64,000 nt of DNA from positions 1 through 64,000 of the forward strand of contig JAWZYU010000681.1 of NCBI GenBank assembly GCA_038380435.1. The letters are read 5' to 3'. Source of the stretch: Ryuthela nishihirai (taxonomy: Eukaryota; Arthropoda; Arachnida; Araneae; Heptathelidae). Each line of letters starts with the position of its first letter. The stretch's first letter is position 1. Made by a program: the position numbers and the translations under genes. Below, piece by piece: positions 1 through 10,849 of the stretch. The notes beneath the pieces were generated by a model, which searched no databases, had not been told where the DNA came from, and saw only the letters and a list, made by a program, of their open reading frames with translations.

Positions 1-220
1 CTACCAGTTCAATTAAATAAACAAGTTTCACTTCGCAGATAACCTTGAAAAATACCCCAATTAAATCTGACAGGAGTGAATGCAATTTCAAAAATGATCT
101 GAAGGATATTCTTCAAATATTTCGAAATCTGAACATCACAGATATCCTTAACAAATTTAAACATCTACTTATTGAGTTTAGAAACACAAACAACATTATG
201 GGATAAGCTAATATTGGCAT

Positions 221-390
221 TAAGACATTAGACTACATAGTGTCCATAATGACCGGATGGATAAGACCTATATACCTAGGAATCATCTTAACATTGTTGC
301 ATGGAATTGCAATGGGATCAAAAGCGTCATGTTGTAGTTCAAAAACTTTCTCTCTGAAATGAACATCGATATTGCATTTTTAAATGAGAT
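221..390 (+). repeat. Inverted duplication, left arm
   Basis: This ~170-bp segment reappears as its reverse complement at 1573-1741 with about one indel. It carries the start of the LINE endonuclease reading frame (motif WNCNG near 305), so it is the original. The distal copy was pasted backwards into the same element ahead of the reverse transcriptase. Confidence 0.9.
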
Positions 391-1330
391 CCATCAGAGG
401 GTTTGTGATACGTTTAAAGTTACAAACTTTGTTGTTTGCAGAACTACTAGACGACATAACGGAGGAGGCGGAACTGCAGTTGTTGTGAAGAAAAATATTC
501 CTCACCACTCCTATTAATATAATAACCTCTATAGTATTGAAGCCACGGCTGTTACTATTTTGAATTCTAACTTTGGAAGGATTAGTCTTATTGCTGCTTA
601 CAAGCCCCCTAACACCAAGCTGGATACAAAAGACCTAGATGCAATTTTCACGGAAATACTCCCACTAATTTGGCAGGAGACTTAAACAACAAGCATCGAC
701 TCTGGAACTCTAGAAAGGGAAATAAGAGTGACAGCATCCTTTTAGACTATTCCACCAACAAAGGATTTATTGTGGATGCACCTGAAGAACAGACATTTTA
801 TCCTTTCATATCTACACACTGCGCAGATCTTCTTGATCTGATTATGGTTGGGCATTTTTGCCTTTCTTATACTATCCAGTCCGTTAACCAAATGAACTCA
901 GATAATAATCCCGTTCTTTTAAGATTGCTGGCAGACACAGAGATGCAGATTTCTCAACGTACCACAATCAACTGGGCTAAGTTTCATCACTACCTGAATA
1001 CTAAATTAGTAGCCAGAAGTTCCGAAAATTCTATTACTGGCATAAGTCATGAAATCAAGAATCTTTGTCAAAATATCTACATTGCAATGACTCACGCCAC
1101 CAAGATTTCTGCACCAGTTTCTGACTTCAACACACTGCCAGAAAACCTGCTGTTCCTCAACAAAGAAAAAAATAGGGTTCGCAGATGGTGTCAGTGCTCT
1201 AGGAATCCCAAGATCATGGCACAATACTACACCATAAAAGACGAGGTTAGGAAAAAACTCAATAAATTTAGAGTGGGAGAGGAAAATCAGGTCCTTATCC
1301 TCCAACGACAACTTCATTTTTAAAAAATGT
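285..1330 (+). pseudogene. Jockey-like LINE ORF2, endonuclease part (dead)
   Basis: The segment encodes the N-terminal apurinic-type endonuclease that nicks target DNA in non-LTR retrotransposition. Visible blocks in order are WNCNG near 305, the Glu-containing FLNEIH near 380, GDLNNKHRLWNS near 675-708 (the GDFN-type metal site) and SDNNPVLL near 898. In the family the last block is SDH; here His is replaced by Asn, so the catalytic His is lost. Stops at about 337 and 518 and a frame change near 660 break the reading frame. The open 217-codon piece at 670-1323 is the best preserved part. Clade assignment to Jockey-like is inferred from the style of the RT that follows. It is a relic, not an expressed gene. 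Confidence 0.8.
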
Positions 1331-1572
1331 CTAGAATCCTTAAGAAACGTTACACCACAAACCCCACCATTCATGGCACCTATGGGCTTGCATAGAGTGA
1401 TCAGGACAACACAGAAGTTTTCGCTAATACATTCGAAACTCAGTTTCAGGATAATGGCAAACTTCTTGATGATAATCTTACCAATGAAGTTGAGGATGCC
1501 TTAATCAGACTCTCGCAACACACCGAGATAGAAAATGTCAAATTCACCACTCCAAGGGATCTCACGCTCACG

Positions 1573-1741
1573 ATCTCATTTAAAAATGCAATATCGATGT
1601 TCATTTCAGAGAGAAAGTTTTTGAACTACAACATGACGCTTTTGATCCCATTGCAATTCCATGCAACAATGTTAAGATGATTCCTAGGTATATAGGTCTT
1701 ATCCATCGGTCATTATGGACACTATGTAGTCTAATGTCTTA
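1573..1741 (-). repeat. Inverted duplication, right arm
   Basis: Reverse complement of 221-390, nearly identical. It sits between the endonuclease-RT linker and the RT finger region and interrupts the coding sense of the host LINE, so it arose after insertion or during an aberrant reverse transcription event. Confidence 0.9.
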
Positions 1742-3060
1742 TGAAGCCAGGAAAAAACTGAAAATCCAAAAATCTCCTGGTCCGGACCTGATCACTAACA
1801 AAATACTAAAAAATCTTCCCCATAATGCTGTGGTCCTCCTCTGTTGAGATTTCTAACAAACTATTCCTAAGAAAACCTTTTCCCATCGTCTGGAAGACTG
1901 CACATATTCGACGTATTCCCAAACCAGAGAAAGATCCCACTTTCCCTCAAAATTACCGCCTAATCAGCTTGCTCTCCTGCCTGAGCAAGTTGTTTTAGCA
2001 AGTTATTTTGAATAGGATTGACTCGTTTATGTCTCAGCATGCCATCAATCATCAGTTTGGTTTTCGTAAAAATCACTGTACAATTCTTCAGATCCTTCGA
2101 GTAGTGGAGTCAAACGCTGAAGGTTTGAATAAAAAGGAGACTATCGCTTCCAACTTCCTTCAGGTGGCTAAGCCTTTGATAACATATGGGTTGAAGTTCT
2201 CATTTTTAAGCTAATTAAAGCAGGCTTCCCTATTGCACATTCAAATTGTACAATCCTATCTTACGGATAAAATTTTCAAAATTTAAATTCAAGACACCCT
2301 GTCCTCAATGACGTAGATTGAAGCAGGAGTGCCACAGGGATCTATTCTTGGACTGACGCTCTTTAACATTTATATCCACGATTTTCCTCAACTGGACAAA
2401 ATTCAAGTTGTATTTACATGCAAAGATGTTTTTCACTTCTTTCAACTACTCTTGTTCTTTCCATTACAGTGAAACGACTGCAGGCAGCTCTAAAGGAAAT
2501 TGAAAAATGGTAACTCTCGATGCCGCATCAAAATTAATGCTGAGAAAAATCAGGCGGTCCTGTTTTCGAGCAAAAGATTTCAGAATATGCAAATCCTCAG
2601 CATTTTTGACACCAATATAAACTGGAGCAAAACGGCTGACTACTTAGGTGTAGTTCTGCACCACAAACTGAGCTGGACTCAGCAGACGGAAAAGATTGTC
2701 CAGGAAGCACAGCACATCAGATGCAATCTAAATCCATTATTGCGACGAAATTCCAAACTTTTGACTGAGAACAAACTGTTGTTTTACAAAGCCATGATTA
2801 AGCCAACTCTTTTATATGCTTGCCCTATTTGGGGATATACCACTAAGACCAACATCAACAAGATACAGATTTAGCAAAATAAAATCCTCCGATCTGCAGT
2901 CAACGCACCATGGTTTGTTTCCAACAGACGGATCCATAAACATCTGGAGGCAGATCACCTTTACACCCATATCAAGAAGCTTTCTATTAAATTTTATGAT
3001 TCGCTTGAAATAAATCCTCATGATATCATCAACAAAAACTTTTCGACTACGATCACACTA
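1742..3060 (+). pseudogene. Jockey-like LINE ORF2, reverse transcriptase part (dead)
   Basis: RNA-dependent DNA polymerase region of the same LINE. Recognisable blocks are KIQKSPGPDLITNK near 1760 (fingers), QFGFRKNH near 2055, GVPQGSILG near 2328 (the usual QGS-x-LSP block) and a thumb region at 2500-2874 ending in LLYACPIWGY. The catalytic block normally read as YADD is CKDV near 2418, so both metal-binding Asp positions are damaged. The Asp block (LDxAKAFD in relatives) has been lost to frameshifts near 2160. Several stops occur. Similarity continues weakly to about 3060, after which the 3' end is not clear. It is close in sequence style to the Jockey copy at 40170-41556. Confidence 0.8.
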
Positions 3061-3339
3061 TGAAACACAAGATCAAGAGACCCAAGACTGTCATTGTTCA
3101 CGAACACCCTGGCATCTTTTAAACTAAGAAGTTTTCAATGACTTGAACACTTACTGAAAATATTACGTCCAACACAGGACTCTCGTATGAGCGGTTTATT
3201 CCATAAGATGCTTGCATCCAATGGCCATTTCTGGCTTACCTTTCGATGAAGGAGGTTATAGGTTCTTAGACTGGCACTCCATTTAGTCTTGTACGATCTC
3301 CCACCTCCGTGGGTGACCTCCTCCACCATGCTCAACAGT

Positions 3340-3505
3340 TAAAAAATAACGCAGGGGAACTCGCTCCTCTCGCTGGCAAAATGTCTTCTCTGCAGTGCAC
3401 GAATTTGCCGTGTTCAGAGGGTGCTGCAATCGGAAAGTTCACATTACGCATATGGAAGCAGGCTCTCTTCTCCCTTAGATACTCCATGATTAAGTCGTGG
3501 CTCCT
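3340..3505 (+). repeat. TIR-element end fragment
   Basis: About 160 bp, ending in a block that reads CATTACGCATATGGAAGC then a CTCTCTTCTCCCTTAGA string. The same block occurs at 10680-10820 and 49200-49375 (same strand) and reversed at 21975-22115 and 32375-32550. In the complete copy at 32375-33379 it is one terminal inverted repeat, so this is an isolated end of that family. Confidence 0.7.
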
Positions 3506-4050
3506 TGGGCAGGAAAGCCATGTCATTGCACGTTAAAATAATAAAAACATCCATTAGAATACAATAAATTTTATAGTAATATATTTTTGGAGGGTATTGT
3601 GTATTGGGGTTTAAAAAAGAAATTTTTTCATTGCCAAGGGGGAATTTAATTTCTAAGAAAATGTTTTCCAAAATCAAGTTCTATTGTCACATGATGTGTT
3701 CTTTTTTCGTTAGATCCGTTCTGTTGGGGTTGCTAAGAGAATAAAATCCATCACTAATTACAAATATTGGAAAATGAATTTTGTAATAATTCGAAATGTT
3801 GAGATAGGATATAGGGCAAAAAATTAATATGTGTAATCAAAGGAGCATAATTCTGTTCTCACATAATTCAATGTGTTATTTCGTTTCATTTTCTTTATAG
3901 TGAAAATGAATTATTAAATCAACTGTTCGTTTCCGTTCACAGTCTCTATTTGATGACTCCGCGATCAAGAGCGTATCCAACGGATACCCTATATACAAAG
4001 TCTAGAGTGAGTGTGTAGGTGGAGGTTATATCCAGCATACGGATCGGTAG
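3506..4050. other. AT-rich, no gene seen
   Basis: No coding motif, RNA gene or clear repeat recognised. Short open frames here lack any family motif. Confidence 0.5.
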
Positions 4051-4054
4051 CCTT

Positions 4055-4320
4055 AGACCCTGGGCTTATTAATTAAGAAATCAAAATGAAACAAAAGGAA
4101 AATTAATTTCCAGCAGCTTTAGTGAATGTCACATTTTTTAAATCCATGTACAATATAACAGTAATAGTCAACTTTCTAAACAAGGAAGCTTTGTTTCCAT
4201 GGTTATGTGTTTTGTTTAACTATTCAGATATCAATTGTGTGTCTGAAAAGAAAGTGACTCTAAAATTCATTACATTTCTTTTTTATTATGTTAGACTAAA
4301 ATCACCTAAGAATATAAATA
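4055..4320 (-). repeat. Interspersed repeat Y, inverted relative to 9210-9470
   Basis: The stretch from the poly-purine near 4080 to the GACTAAAATCACC near 4310 matches the reverse complement of 9210-9470 with moderate divergence, including the block TTAGTGAATGTCAC and the block GTTTCCATGGTTATGTG. I cannot tell whether the two copies are independent insertions or arms of one large element. Confidence 0.65.
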
Positions 4321-4321
4321 T

Positions 4322-5240
4322 AAATTCATTTGCTCCTACTTGCGAATCAGAGATTATAGATGCTTTTCCCCCTCCTTTGATCATTTGTGAGGATTTCAAC
4401 GCCCATACTTTTGTTTCACTCTCAACTTCAAAGCGGGCTTCAAACTAAAAAATAACCTTTATATAATGGTTACAGAAATTATTGTCATCATTGAAGCTCT
4501 GAAGTTTTGCAAAAATCTTAAAGATAAAAATATCTTCATATTTACTGACAGCAAAACAGCACTAACTGCACTAACAAAATATGCCTACGAAACATGTGAA
4601 GAAAATTTAGCTACAAAACTTTAGATGAAATCAATAACCATATGACAATTAACCAAAATAAAATCACGTTCAATTGGACACCCAGTCACTGTGGTATAAC
4701 AGAAAATGAAGTTGTCGATCAATTAGCCAAAGAGGCCCTTGATTGCAACATAAGCAACACTGAGTACCGTAATGACAACACTGAGCTAAAAAGGAAAACG
4801 AAGAAGTGAAAATGAAAGCATTTGAAGCATACTTCTTACAACACACACTCCATAGAGAAAACCATAGAACCAGTGTATGCAGAAATCTCATAAAACAAGA
4901 TTAAGAATTAAAGGAAATTAAAAAGGAACAGCAAACAAAAATATCCAGAATGGTAGCAGACCACTCCCTTCTAAAAAAAAAAACTATGTTTACATTTATA
5001 AAAGCACACTCTCCCAACTGCGCGAATGTGAAGAAATAGAGAAAACAGAAGACATAATCATTAAATGTCAAAACTATATAGCAGAAAGGAATATTTAACA
5101 GGAAAACTTCACAAAATTAACTGGCAAAGAATTCACCCTACAAAATATTCTGGCCTACCCTTCCAACTCATTTAGAGTGCCTATCTGGTCTTTTCTTTTC
5201 TTAAGAAGATTGCAAAGTATCAAGACATCTAAAAAAAGGC
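4322..5240 (+). pseudogene. I-like LINE relic: endonuclease end joined to RNase H
   Basis: A decayed coding remnant. Near 4385-4425 it reads ICEDFNAH, the endonuclease GDFNAH block with Gly changed to Glu. From about 4465 it reads an RNase H domain: TEIIVIIEALKF, then IFTDSKTAL (metal-binding Asp), then near 4672 WTPSHCGITENEVVDQLAKEA (the His/Asp block). A C-terminal Cys-rich segment CEEIEKTEDIIIKC lies near 5026. No reverse transcriptase is present between endonuclease and RNase H, so about 2 kb has been deleted. Stops and frame changes are frequent. RNase H in a LINE points to the I or related clades. Confidence 0.7.
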
Positions 5241-5620
5241 TTAATACTTTTACTTTGTTTTGTTCCCAGTGGCAGATAGCGTCAAATCACGTTTTGAAAA
5301 TAAGAGTCAAATTTTGCCCACACAGCCAATAAATGCCTTCTAACCCTCAACCTAGAAGATCAAGTTCCCCTTCAAGAGACTCTAGTTCGTTCTTTCTCCT
5401 TTATCAATACGACACGGGAATAGGGGGTAGGTCCCATCCCCCGTAGGTCCCATTCCACGGGAATAGGTCCCATCCGGCTGTCGCCGGCTTTGACACGCGC
5501 ATCAGTTTTTCCCACTGATCTAAGGCAGGGCAGGGAGTTTTGCCGAGATAATAATGATAACACGTATGATAACGAATTATCATACGTGGGGATATTTCAA
5601 GCACTTTTCGCGAATTTTTT
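5241..5620. other. No gene seen
   Basis: Contains a short GC-rich patch at 5425-5500 with two imperfect copies of GGTCCCATCC. No coding or RNA feature recognised. Confidence 0.4.
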
Positions 5621-5621
5621 C

Positions 5622-5832
5622 TCTTAACCGCTAAATGGAGAGGAAAACGTTACACTGTAAAGAAAATCCAATTCCTTTAACCTCCCCTCCCCCTTTTTTA
5701 TCGCCTCCGCCCCCATTATTTTTTCTAGATTCTATCCTGCCTCTGACAGTGCCTCTAACAAATGTGTTGTATTGCCTGGAGCTAATGGAATCTTTACCTA
5801 CACGGCTAGTTCCCCGTTTTCCCACATGCATA
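5622..5832 (+). repeat. Repeat Z, copy 1 (precedes a SINE)
   Basis: A pyrimidine-rich repeat of about 200 bp that also occurs at 7335-7537. In both places it ends with a CTACACGGCTAGTTCC block and a SINE-A head follows at once. The repeat and the SINE were therefore copied as one unit, or the SINE family carries this as a 5' extension. Confidence 0.75.
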
Positions 5833-6185
5833 GGGGTCAGTCGGTAGCACGCCAGGCTCGTAATCTGCAGTTTCCAGGTTCGAGTCCCAGATGGTTCAGA
5901 GTTGAGATTATCTCAGCAAAATTCCCAGCCCTCTGTTAGTAGGGAATAGCGATGGGCTTGGAAAGGACGACGTCCGTCGGATGGGGAGCTAAGCCGTGGC
6001 CACGTGTACGGGCGAGCCACACTCTGTGCACGTTAAAGAACGTGTGAACCATCTGTCTCACAACAACTGTTCTATTGTGTCCCTTCCCCCATCCTTCTCC
6101 GAGACTTCAGGGTCCTTGTGACACGGCCATTTAGCTCATTGTGTGGAAAAAAAGTGCGGCTCTGAGATAAAACCATCCAACCAGG
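5833..6185 (+). mobile_element. SINE-A, tRNA-derived, copy 1
   Basis: The head resembles a tRNA: GGGTCAGTCGGTAGC (A-box-like) followed 38 bp on by GGTTCGAGTCCC (B-box). A tail follows with the family blocks GCACGTTAAAGAACG, CAACTGTTC and AAAAAAGTGCGGCTCTGAG. RNA polymerase III would read it from the internal boxes. The family depends on a LINE partner for retrotransposition, which I cannot identify. Other copies: 6575-6897, 7538-7935, 22996-24050 and 32160-33480 (split). Confidence 0.85.
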
Positions 6186-6574
6186 TTGTGGTTGACTATT
6201 GAAAGATATCTTGGCCAAAATACCTCTTAAGAGTTTGAACAGTGCAGATAACGCTTTTTGGAAACTGACTTTTGCATCAGAAGAGCGTGCTATAACCCTA
6301 TTAGCAGGAACGACTACAGTCTGTACATGGGGTTACGGATTAACGTTTTCATTCGATGGACAGTAACTCTTCCTGGCACATTAGTTTCCCACTTTGCATT
6401 GTGGGTAGAATTGGGATTAATGGGATAAATATTCCCAATGCAAATAAAATTGGGACATGAAATTAGGAAATGCAGATCTCGAGCCTGACGTCTTATAAAG
6501 TAAGTACCTCCACGCCGTCTCTCTATGAGTTGGCTAGGGTTGTTTTATCTCTAAGCAGCACTTGGTTGCAGTTC

Positions 6575-6897
6575 ATGAGCTAAGTAACCAGATCACAAGG
6601 TTCCCGAAGGCTCAGAGAAGGCTGGAGGAAAGGGAACAGCTGTTGGGTGACAGGTGTTATCCTCCCGTCAAAGCCATCCAGCGTGTACTTTAAGCTGCAC
6701 AGGATATGGCTGTCCCGCACACGGAGCCACGGCTTAATGTCCCATCTGACGGGCGACGGCCCTCCCAAGCCCATCGGTAGCCCGTACTGACCTGGGGGCG
6801 CGGAGCTTTGCGGAGATAAATCTCAACGCCGACCCAGCTGGGACACTGGGTATTGGAGATTACGAGCCTGACTCGCTACCTACTGAGTCACCCCCAC
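6575..6897 (-). mobile_element. SINE-A, copy on minus strand
   Basis: Read on the minus strand it has the head near 6897-6830 and the whole tail. The B-box is degraded (TACCCAGTGTCCC in place of the GGTTCGAGTCCC seen in other copies), so it is an old copy. Confidence 0.8.
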
Positions 6898-7334
6898 CCC
6901 AAAGACATTCGAAAGTAAAGCAATACTAAAATAATACGATCAGCGCATGTGCACTAGTCAGGTCTTTCCATCTTGAGCTCTGATTTCTCGTGATGCCTTT
7001 TCTGCTCGAGCAATGATGAATGCCACAAAGCTGTTGTTACTCATATGAAGTTTTAACTGAAGTAAAATGCAACTGAACTTGAATTGGACTTCTGAAATGT
7101 GAGTTTTTGTTTCTTTTATAATAGATGGAACCATAAAGGAAAGAATTATTGAATGGGAAAGGAAAAGGATGATAATCTGTTGAGTCTCTTTTATTTTATA
7201 CCTAACAATTACATATAGAGGGCCGGATTTAGGGGGAAAAGGTCCATGATTTCCTCCTTTTGAGAATCCTAGAAAGGGTAATGGAAAACACAAATTATTA
7301 GACGTGTGCATTTTTCAGAATTTTTTTTTCAAAA
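6898..7334. other. AT-rich, no gene seen
   Basis: The longest frame (117 codons, minus strand) has no recognised motif, and I treat it as chance. Confidence 0.4.
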
Positions 7335-7537
7335 ACCACCTAAAGCAAAGTAAAAAGTTACATTGTAATGAAAATCCAGTTTCTTTAAACTCCCCCCTCT
7401 TTTTTGGCCCCAGCACCCATTATTTTTTCTAGATTCTGTCCTGGCTTTGACAGTGCTACTAAGAAATGCATTGTCTTGTCTGGAGCTAATGAGATATTTA
7501 GCTACACGGCTAGTTCCGCGATTCCCGACATACAAAA
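7335..7537 (+). repeat. Repeat Z, copy 2
   Basis: Second copy of the 5622-5832 repeat. Again a SINE-A head follows immediately. Confidence 0.75.
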
Positions 7538-7935
7538 GGGCGGCTCAGTCGGTAGCGTGCCAGGCTCCTAATCTGCAGTTTCCAGGTTGAAATCCCAGCT
7601 GGTCCAGCTTTGAGATTTCCCTCCGTCAAACTCCCCGTACCTCCGTCAGTAGGAGACAGTAGTGCACTTGGAAAGGACGCCGTTCCTTCGGATGAAATGT
7701 TAAGCAGTAGTGCAGTGTGCGGGAGAGCCTGACCACGTCCGGATCGCAGTGCCTGGGCACGTTAAAGAACATGATGGATGACCTTGATCGGAGACTACCA
7801 TCTGTATCCCAACTGCTATTCCAGAGGGCCATTTCCCAGAACTTTCTCTGAACCTTTGGGGTCCTTGTGACCTGGATACTTAGCCCATTCTGTGGAAAAA
7901 AAAGTGCTGCTCAGAGGTAGAACAACCAAAGCTTA
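7538..7935 (+). mobile_element. SINE-A, copy 3
   Basis: Head CGGCTCAGTCGGTAGCGTGCC, degraded B-box GGTTGAAATCCC, tail with GCACGTTAAAGAACATG and the terminal AAAAAAAAGTGCTGCTCAGAGG. Confidence 0.82.
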
Positions 7936-8022
7936 GAGAATCTACGAAAAAAAAAATCGAACCCTTGTCTACAGACGAGAAAGTGAAAATAGTAGTAAAA
8001 AAAATTATGCATTTTACTGAAA

Positions 8023-8372
8023 TCTATATAATAAAAGAAGATATCTCTGTGTGTGTCAATCACCAGTGCACACGAGTAACCCTGTGCAAGAAAATTGGAC
8101 CGTGCGGACGAATATCACGGGTGCCATAAGGCGGCAAATTCTGTGATAATGGAAATAAAAATCTCGATAGCTTAAACAGAAACTAAGCCACGGGCTATGA
8201 GATAGCTCGCTGACGTCAACAACGATCCAAGCCAAAACCGGGCAAATTTCTTCGTGTTGGAAATCTGTGCTAAGTGTCATGGGGTCTTACAAAATTTACC
8301 TTTAATGCAGTGAAAATAAGAATATACAGGTTAAAACTGTCACCCGGGCAGCGCCAGGTATGTTCAACCTAG
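8023..8372 (+). mobile_element. Helitron-like non-autonomous element
   Basis: 350 bp with canonical Helitron termini. It starts TCTATATAATAAAAG directly after A, and ends CTAG directly before T. About 20 bp before the end is the imperfect hairpin ACCCGGGCAGCGCCAGGT. Helitrons insert between A and T without a TSD and carry 5' TC, 3' CTRR and a subterminal hairpin, so all expected marks are present. No Rep/helicase is encoded, so it would depend on an autonomous partner. Confidence 0.8.
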
Positions 8373-8870
8373 TCTATATAATAAAAGAAGCTGTCTCTCT
8401 GTCTGTCTGTCTGTCTATGGAAGCGATAATTCATCGGGAAATCAACGTACACCCTTCAAATTTTCACAGAATATCTTTGGTTCTAGTCCGGATCGCAGTG
8501 CCAAATTTTAGGGCGAAAGTCTAAAATTTCTAATTTTTTTTCCTGAAATTTCGAGTTTTTAATCAACAGTTCCAAAGTCTAAGCTAAGAAGAATGCTACC
8601 TCTTCTTCCAAAATCAAAATCTATTATCCGAATCCTCGGCTTTCACTTTGCCTCTCCACTGTGTGATGTATTAGGCGAGACCCATATGACCTGAGGAACT
8701 CTGACAGCGCATCGTGGAATGCCGTGATCCGGGGTCTGCTGAGCCAGCATATTTGAAAGACGTGTCAGTACTCTGGGAGTGTGGGACTGGATGTTCTCGG
8801 TGGGGCAGTGGATAATACCTGCGCCCGAATTAAATATGCATTTACGTAATATGACGTGTATGTATGTGTA
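8373..8870 (+). mobile_element. Second Helitron-like 5' end, placed head-to-tail
   Basis: At 8373, the base after CTAG of the first element, the same terminus TCTATATAATAAAAGAAG begins again and is followed by a (CTGT)n tract. I find no CTRR end with a hairpin downstream, so the 3' boundary is a guess and the element is probably truncated. Confidence 0.55.
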
Positions 8871-8874
8871 ATGT

Positions 8875-8985
8875 ATGTTTACCTATGCCATCCTCTTAGA
8901 CCTTCTACTGTGGCATATAAACTGACAGGCTCTTGTCAGACCTCTGTGGCAAGCAGCTGCTTGAGGGGGTATTTTTTTTAATGTA
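8875..8985 (+). mobile_element. SINE-B tail fragment
   Basis: Matches the 3' part of the complete SINE-B at 55836-56044, including CATATAAACTGACAGGCTC and CAAGCAGCTGCTTGAGGGG. The tRNA-like head is missing. Confidence 0.75.
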
Positions 8986-9209
8986 TTGAATACGTTAGCT
9001 ACTGTGTGATTACGATCCACTAAAGACATTCGTCTAATAGATTTCTCAAATAAATAAGAGCAATCTTAACAGAAATCTTTAAACTTTTCTTGAAAAATGT
9101 ACGAAAAATTCATAAAATTAATGATTTTTTTTTATCAATTACCTTAACACCATTCTCGAATAGTGGATGGATGACCCGTCTTGGATCCCTTGGATTCGCT
9201 GCTGGGTGC
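8986..9209. other. No gene seen
   Basis: AT-rich, with no recognised motif. Confidence 0.4.
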
Positions 9210-9475
9210 CAATGAATTTTTAATTATCTACTCACGAGATTTTAGTTTAACGAAATAAAACAAAGTCATCAATTTTAGCGTCATTTTGTTTTCAGAGAGA
9301 CAAATGATATCCCAATACCGAAACAAAACACGTAACCATGGAGACCATAAGCTTCCTTGTTTAGAAAGGTCACCATTACTATTATATGTGGATTTAAAAG
9401 AGTGACATTCACTAAAGCTTCTGGAAATTAACTTTCGTTTTCTTTTTAATTTCGATTTCTGAATTAATAAGCTTA
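9210..9475 (+). repeat. Interspersed repeat Y, second copy
   Basis: Inverted relative to 4055-4320. Shares the CATAAGCTTCCTTGTTTAGAAAG and GTGACATTCACTAAAGC regions. Confidence 0.65.
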
Positions 9476-9589
9476 TCGATATTGTAAAAATATCCGTATG
9501 CCACTGGATGTAACCGACAACCTTCCCTGTAAGTATAAATTTTGTATATAAAGCGTCCGTTTGATACGTTCCAGAAACGAAACAGAATA

Positions 9590-10060
9590 AAATAACGTTA
9601 CAAATAAAGCAAACACGTGCCTATACTTCACAGTAAAACGTGATATTCTTTTCGCCCTTGCTCCTTGAATATGATATTTTTCAGAATTATTAAAATAATA
9701 AATAAAGGCTATTGCGATACGACTCAGAAATCTAAAATATTTGGTGGTGTAGAATGTCACCAACAGATGGCAGCAGTAAACATCAACATTGCTTAGTTCC
9801 GCAATTCCCAGTAAGCAACGGAGAGAGAAATGTTGTACGTATACCTTTCTGCTTCACACTCTACACAGAGTTGCAATAAATATCACACACACCATCTTAC
9901 TCGAGTTATTCGAATTAAATAAATCACGTTAGCGTTTTAGACTTATTAAGAATATTGCTTTAAACCTGAAAGATCCACTGTTTTTCAATACAAACTTTCG
10001 AAATAAGTGCTGCCATCTCTCTGTGACTAGACGAAATAATTTAACAATATGAATATTTTG
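9590..10060 (+). repeat. Interspersed repeat R1, copy 1
   Basis: Aligns over ~450 bp with 20870-21300 on the same strand. Shared blocks include GCTCCTTGAAT, ATACGACTCAGAAAT, GATGGCAGCAGTAAA and TCTGTGACTAGACAAA (the last is CTGTGACTAGACGAA here). It is non-coding, with no TIR or poly(A) recognised. Confidence 0.75.
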
Positions 10061-10395
10061 TTTGAATGAAACAACATGAATATCAAGTTTCATCGCAAGT
10101 CACAATTCTACTCATGAATGTTGGACATATATGTAATAAGAACAGATCTGACTTGTAAAATTTGCAGCTATATATAATTAGTAGAATTGTAGCATCACCA
10201 GCAACTTTGATTAAATGACATTGCAAAACTTGAAATAAGTAAAAATAAAGTACTATAAGCGATATATATCAACTATTGAACATTTTACTAACATTGAATA
10301 GATAGAATTAGTATCTAAAAATTTCTTATATTTTTATAGAGAGGTCAAGCTATTCGAAACAATTCAGTACACTCCAAATGCGCAAATCAAATTGA

Positions 10396-10458
10396 AGCAG
10401 GTATAGGCCCTAGGCCTGCGACTGCTGCTCTCAATGTATGATCTTTGATCTTTGAACT
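10396..10458 (+). mobile_element. Jockey-like LINE, extreme 3' end
   Basis: Only the last ~60 bp of the LINE that ends at 41500-41556: GCAGGTATAGGCCC, AGGCCTG, then GTATGATCTTTGATCTTT. The short (TGATCTT)n end is the element terminus. This is a severely 5'-truncated insertion. Confidence 0.7.
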
Positions 10459-10489
10459 TTATATTTTTATGGTATAAAATATAATTATA

Positions 10490-10822
10490 TAAAACATGTT
10501 ATCGTAAAGTGACACATAAATCTCAATATATTAAATATTGCAGAGTTTTATTAAGGAAAATAATTTTGACTGCTTTTATTTTTGTTATTTTCTCTCTAAA
10601 CGAGAAAAAACAGTTTTTCAGAATCAATGTGTATGTAAAGTGAGTTACGTATTGTAAGCAATTGAAAACCTTGCTCGGCAGTGGAAAGATAACACAGGGA
10701 ACTCGCCCCTCTTCATGGCTAGGTGAATTGACTGGAATACAGGAATTAGGACGCTGCAATCGAAAACTTTACATTACGCCTAAGGAAGCTGTGTCTCTTC
10801 TCCCTTAGACACTCATTGGTTC
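10490..10822 (-). repeat. TIR-element fragment, one end only
   Basis: Reverse orientation of the left part of 32375-33379, terminating in the CTTCTCCCTTAGACACTC TIR near 10818. The other TIR is absent. Confidence 0.65.
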
Positions 10823-10849
10823 ACCTTCGGGAAAATTCCACGTAGATTC

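Noticed and set aside
4122..4448. 108-codon plus-strand protein
   Set aside because: Its first two-thirds lies in repeat Y and only the last ~20 codons match the endonuclease, so it is an accidental fusion.
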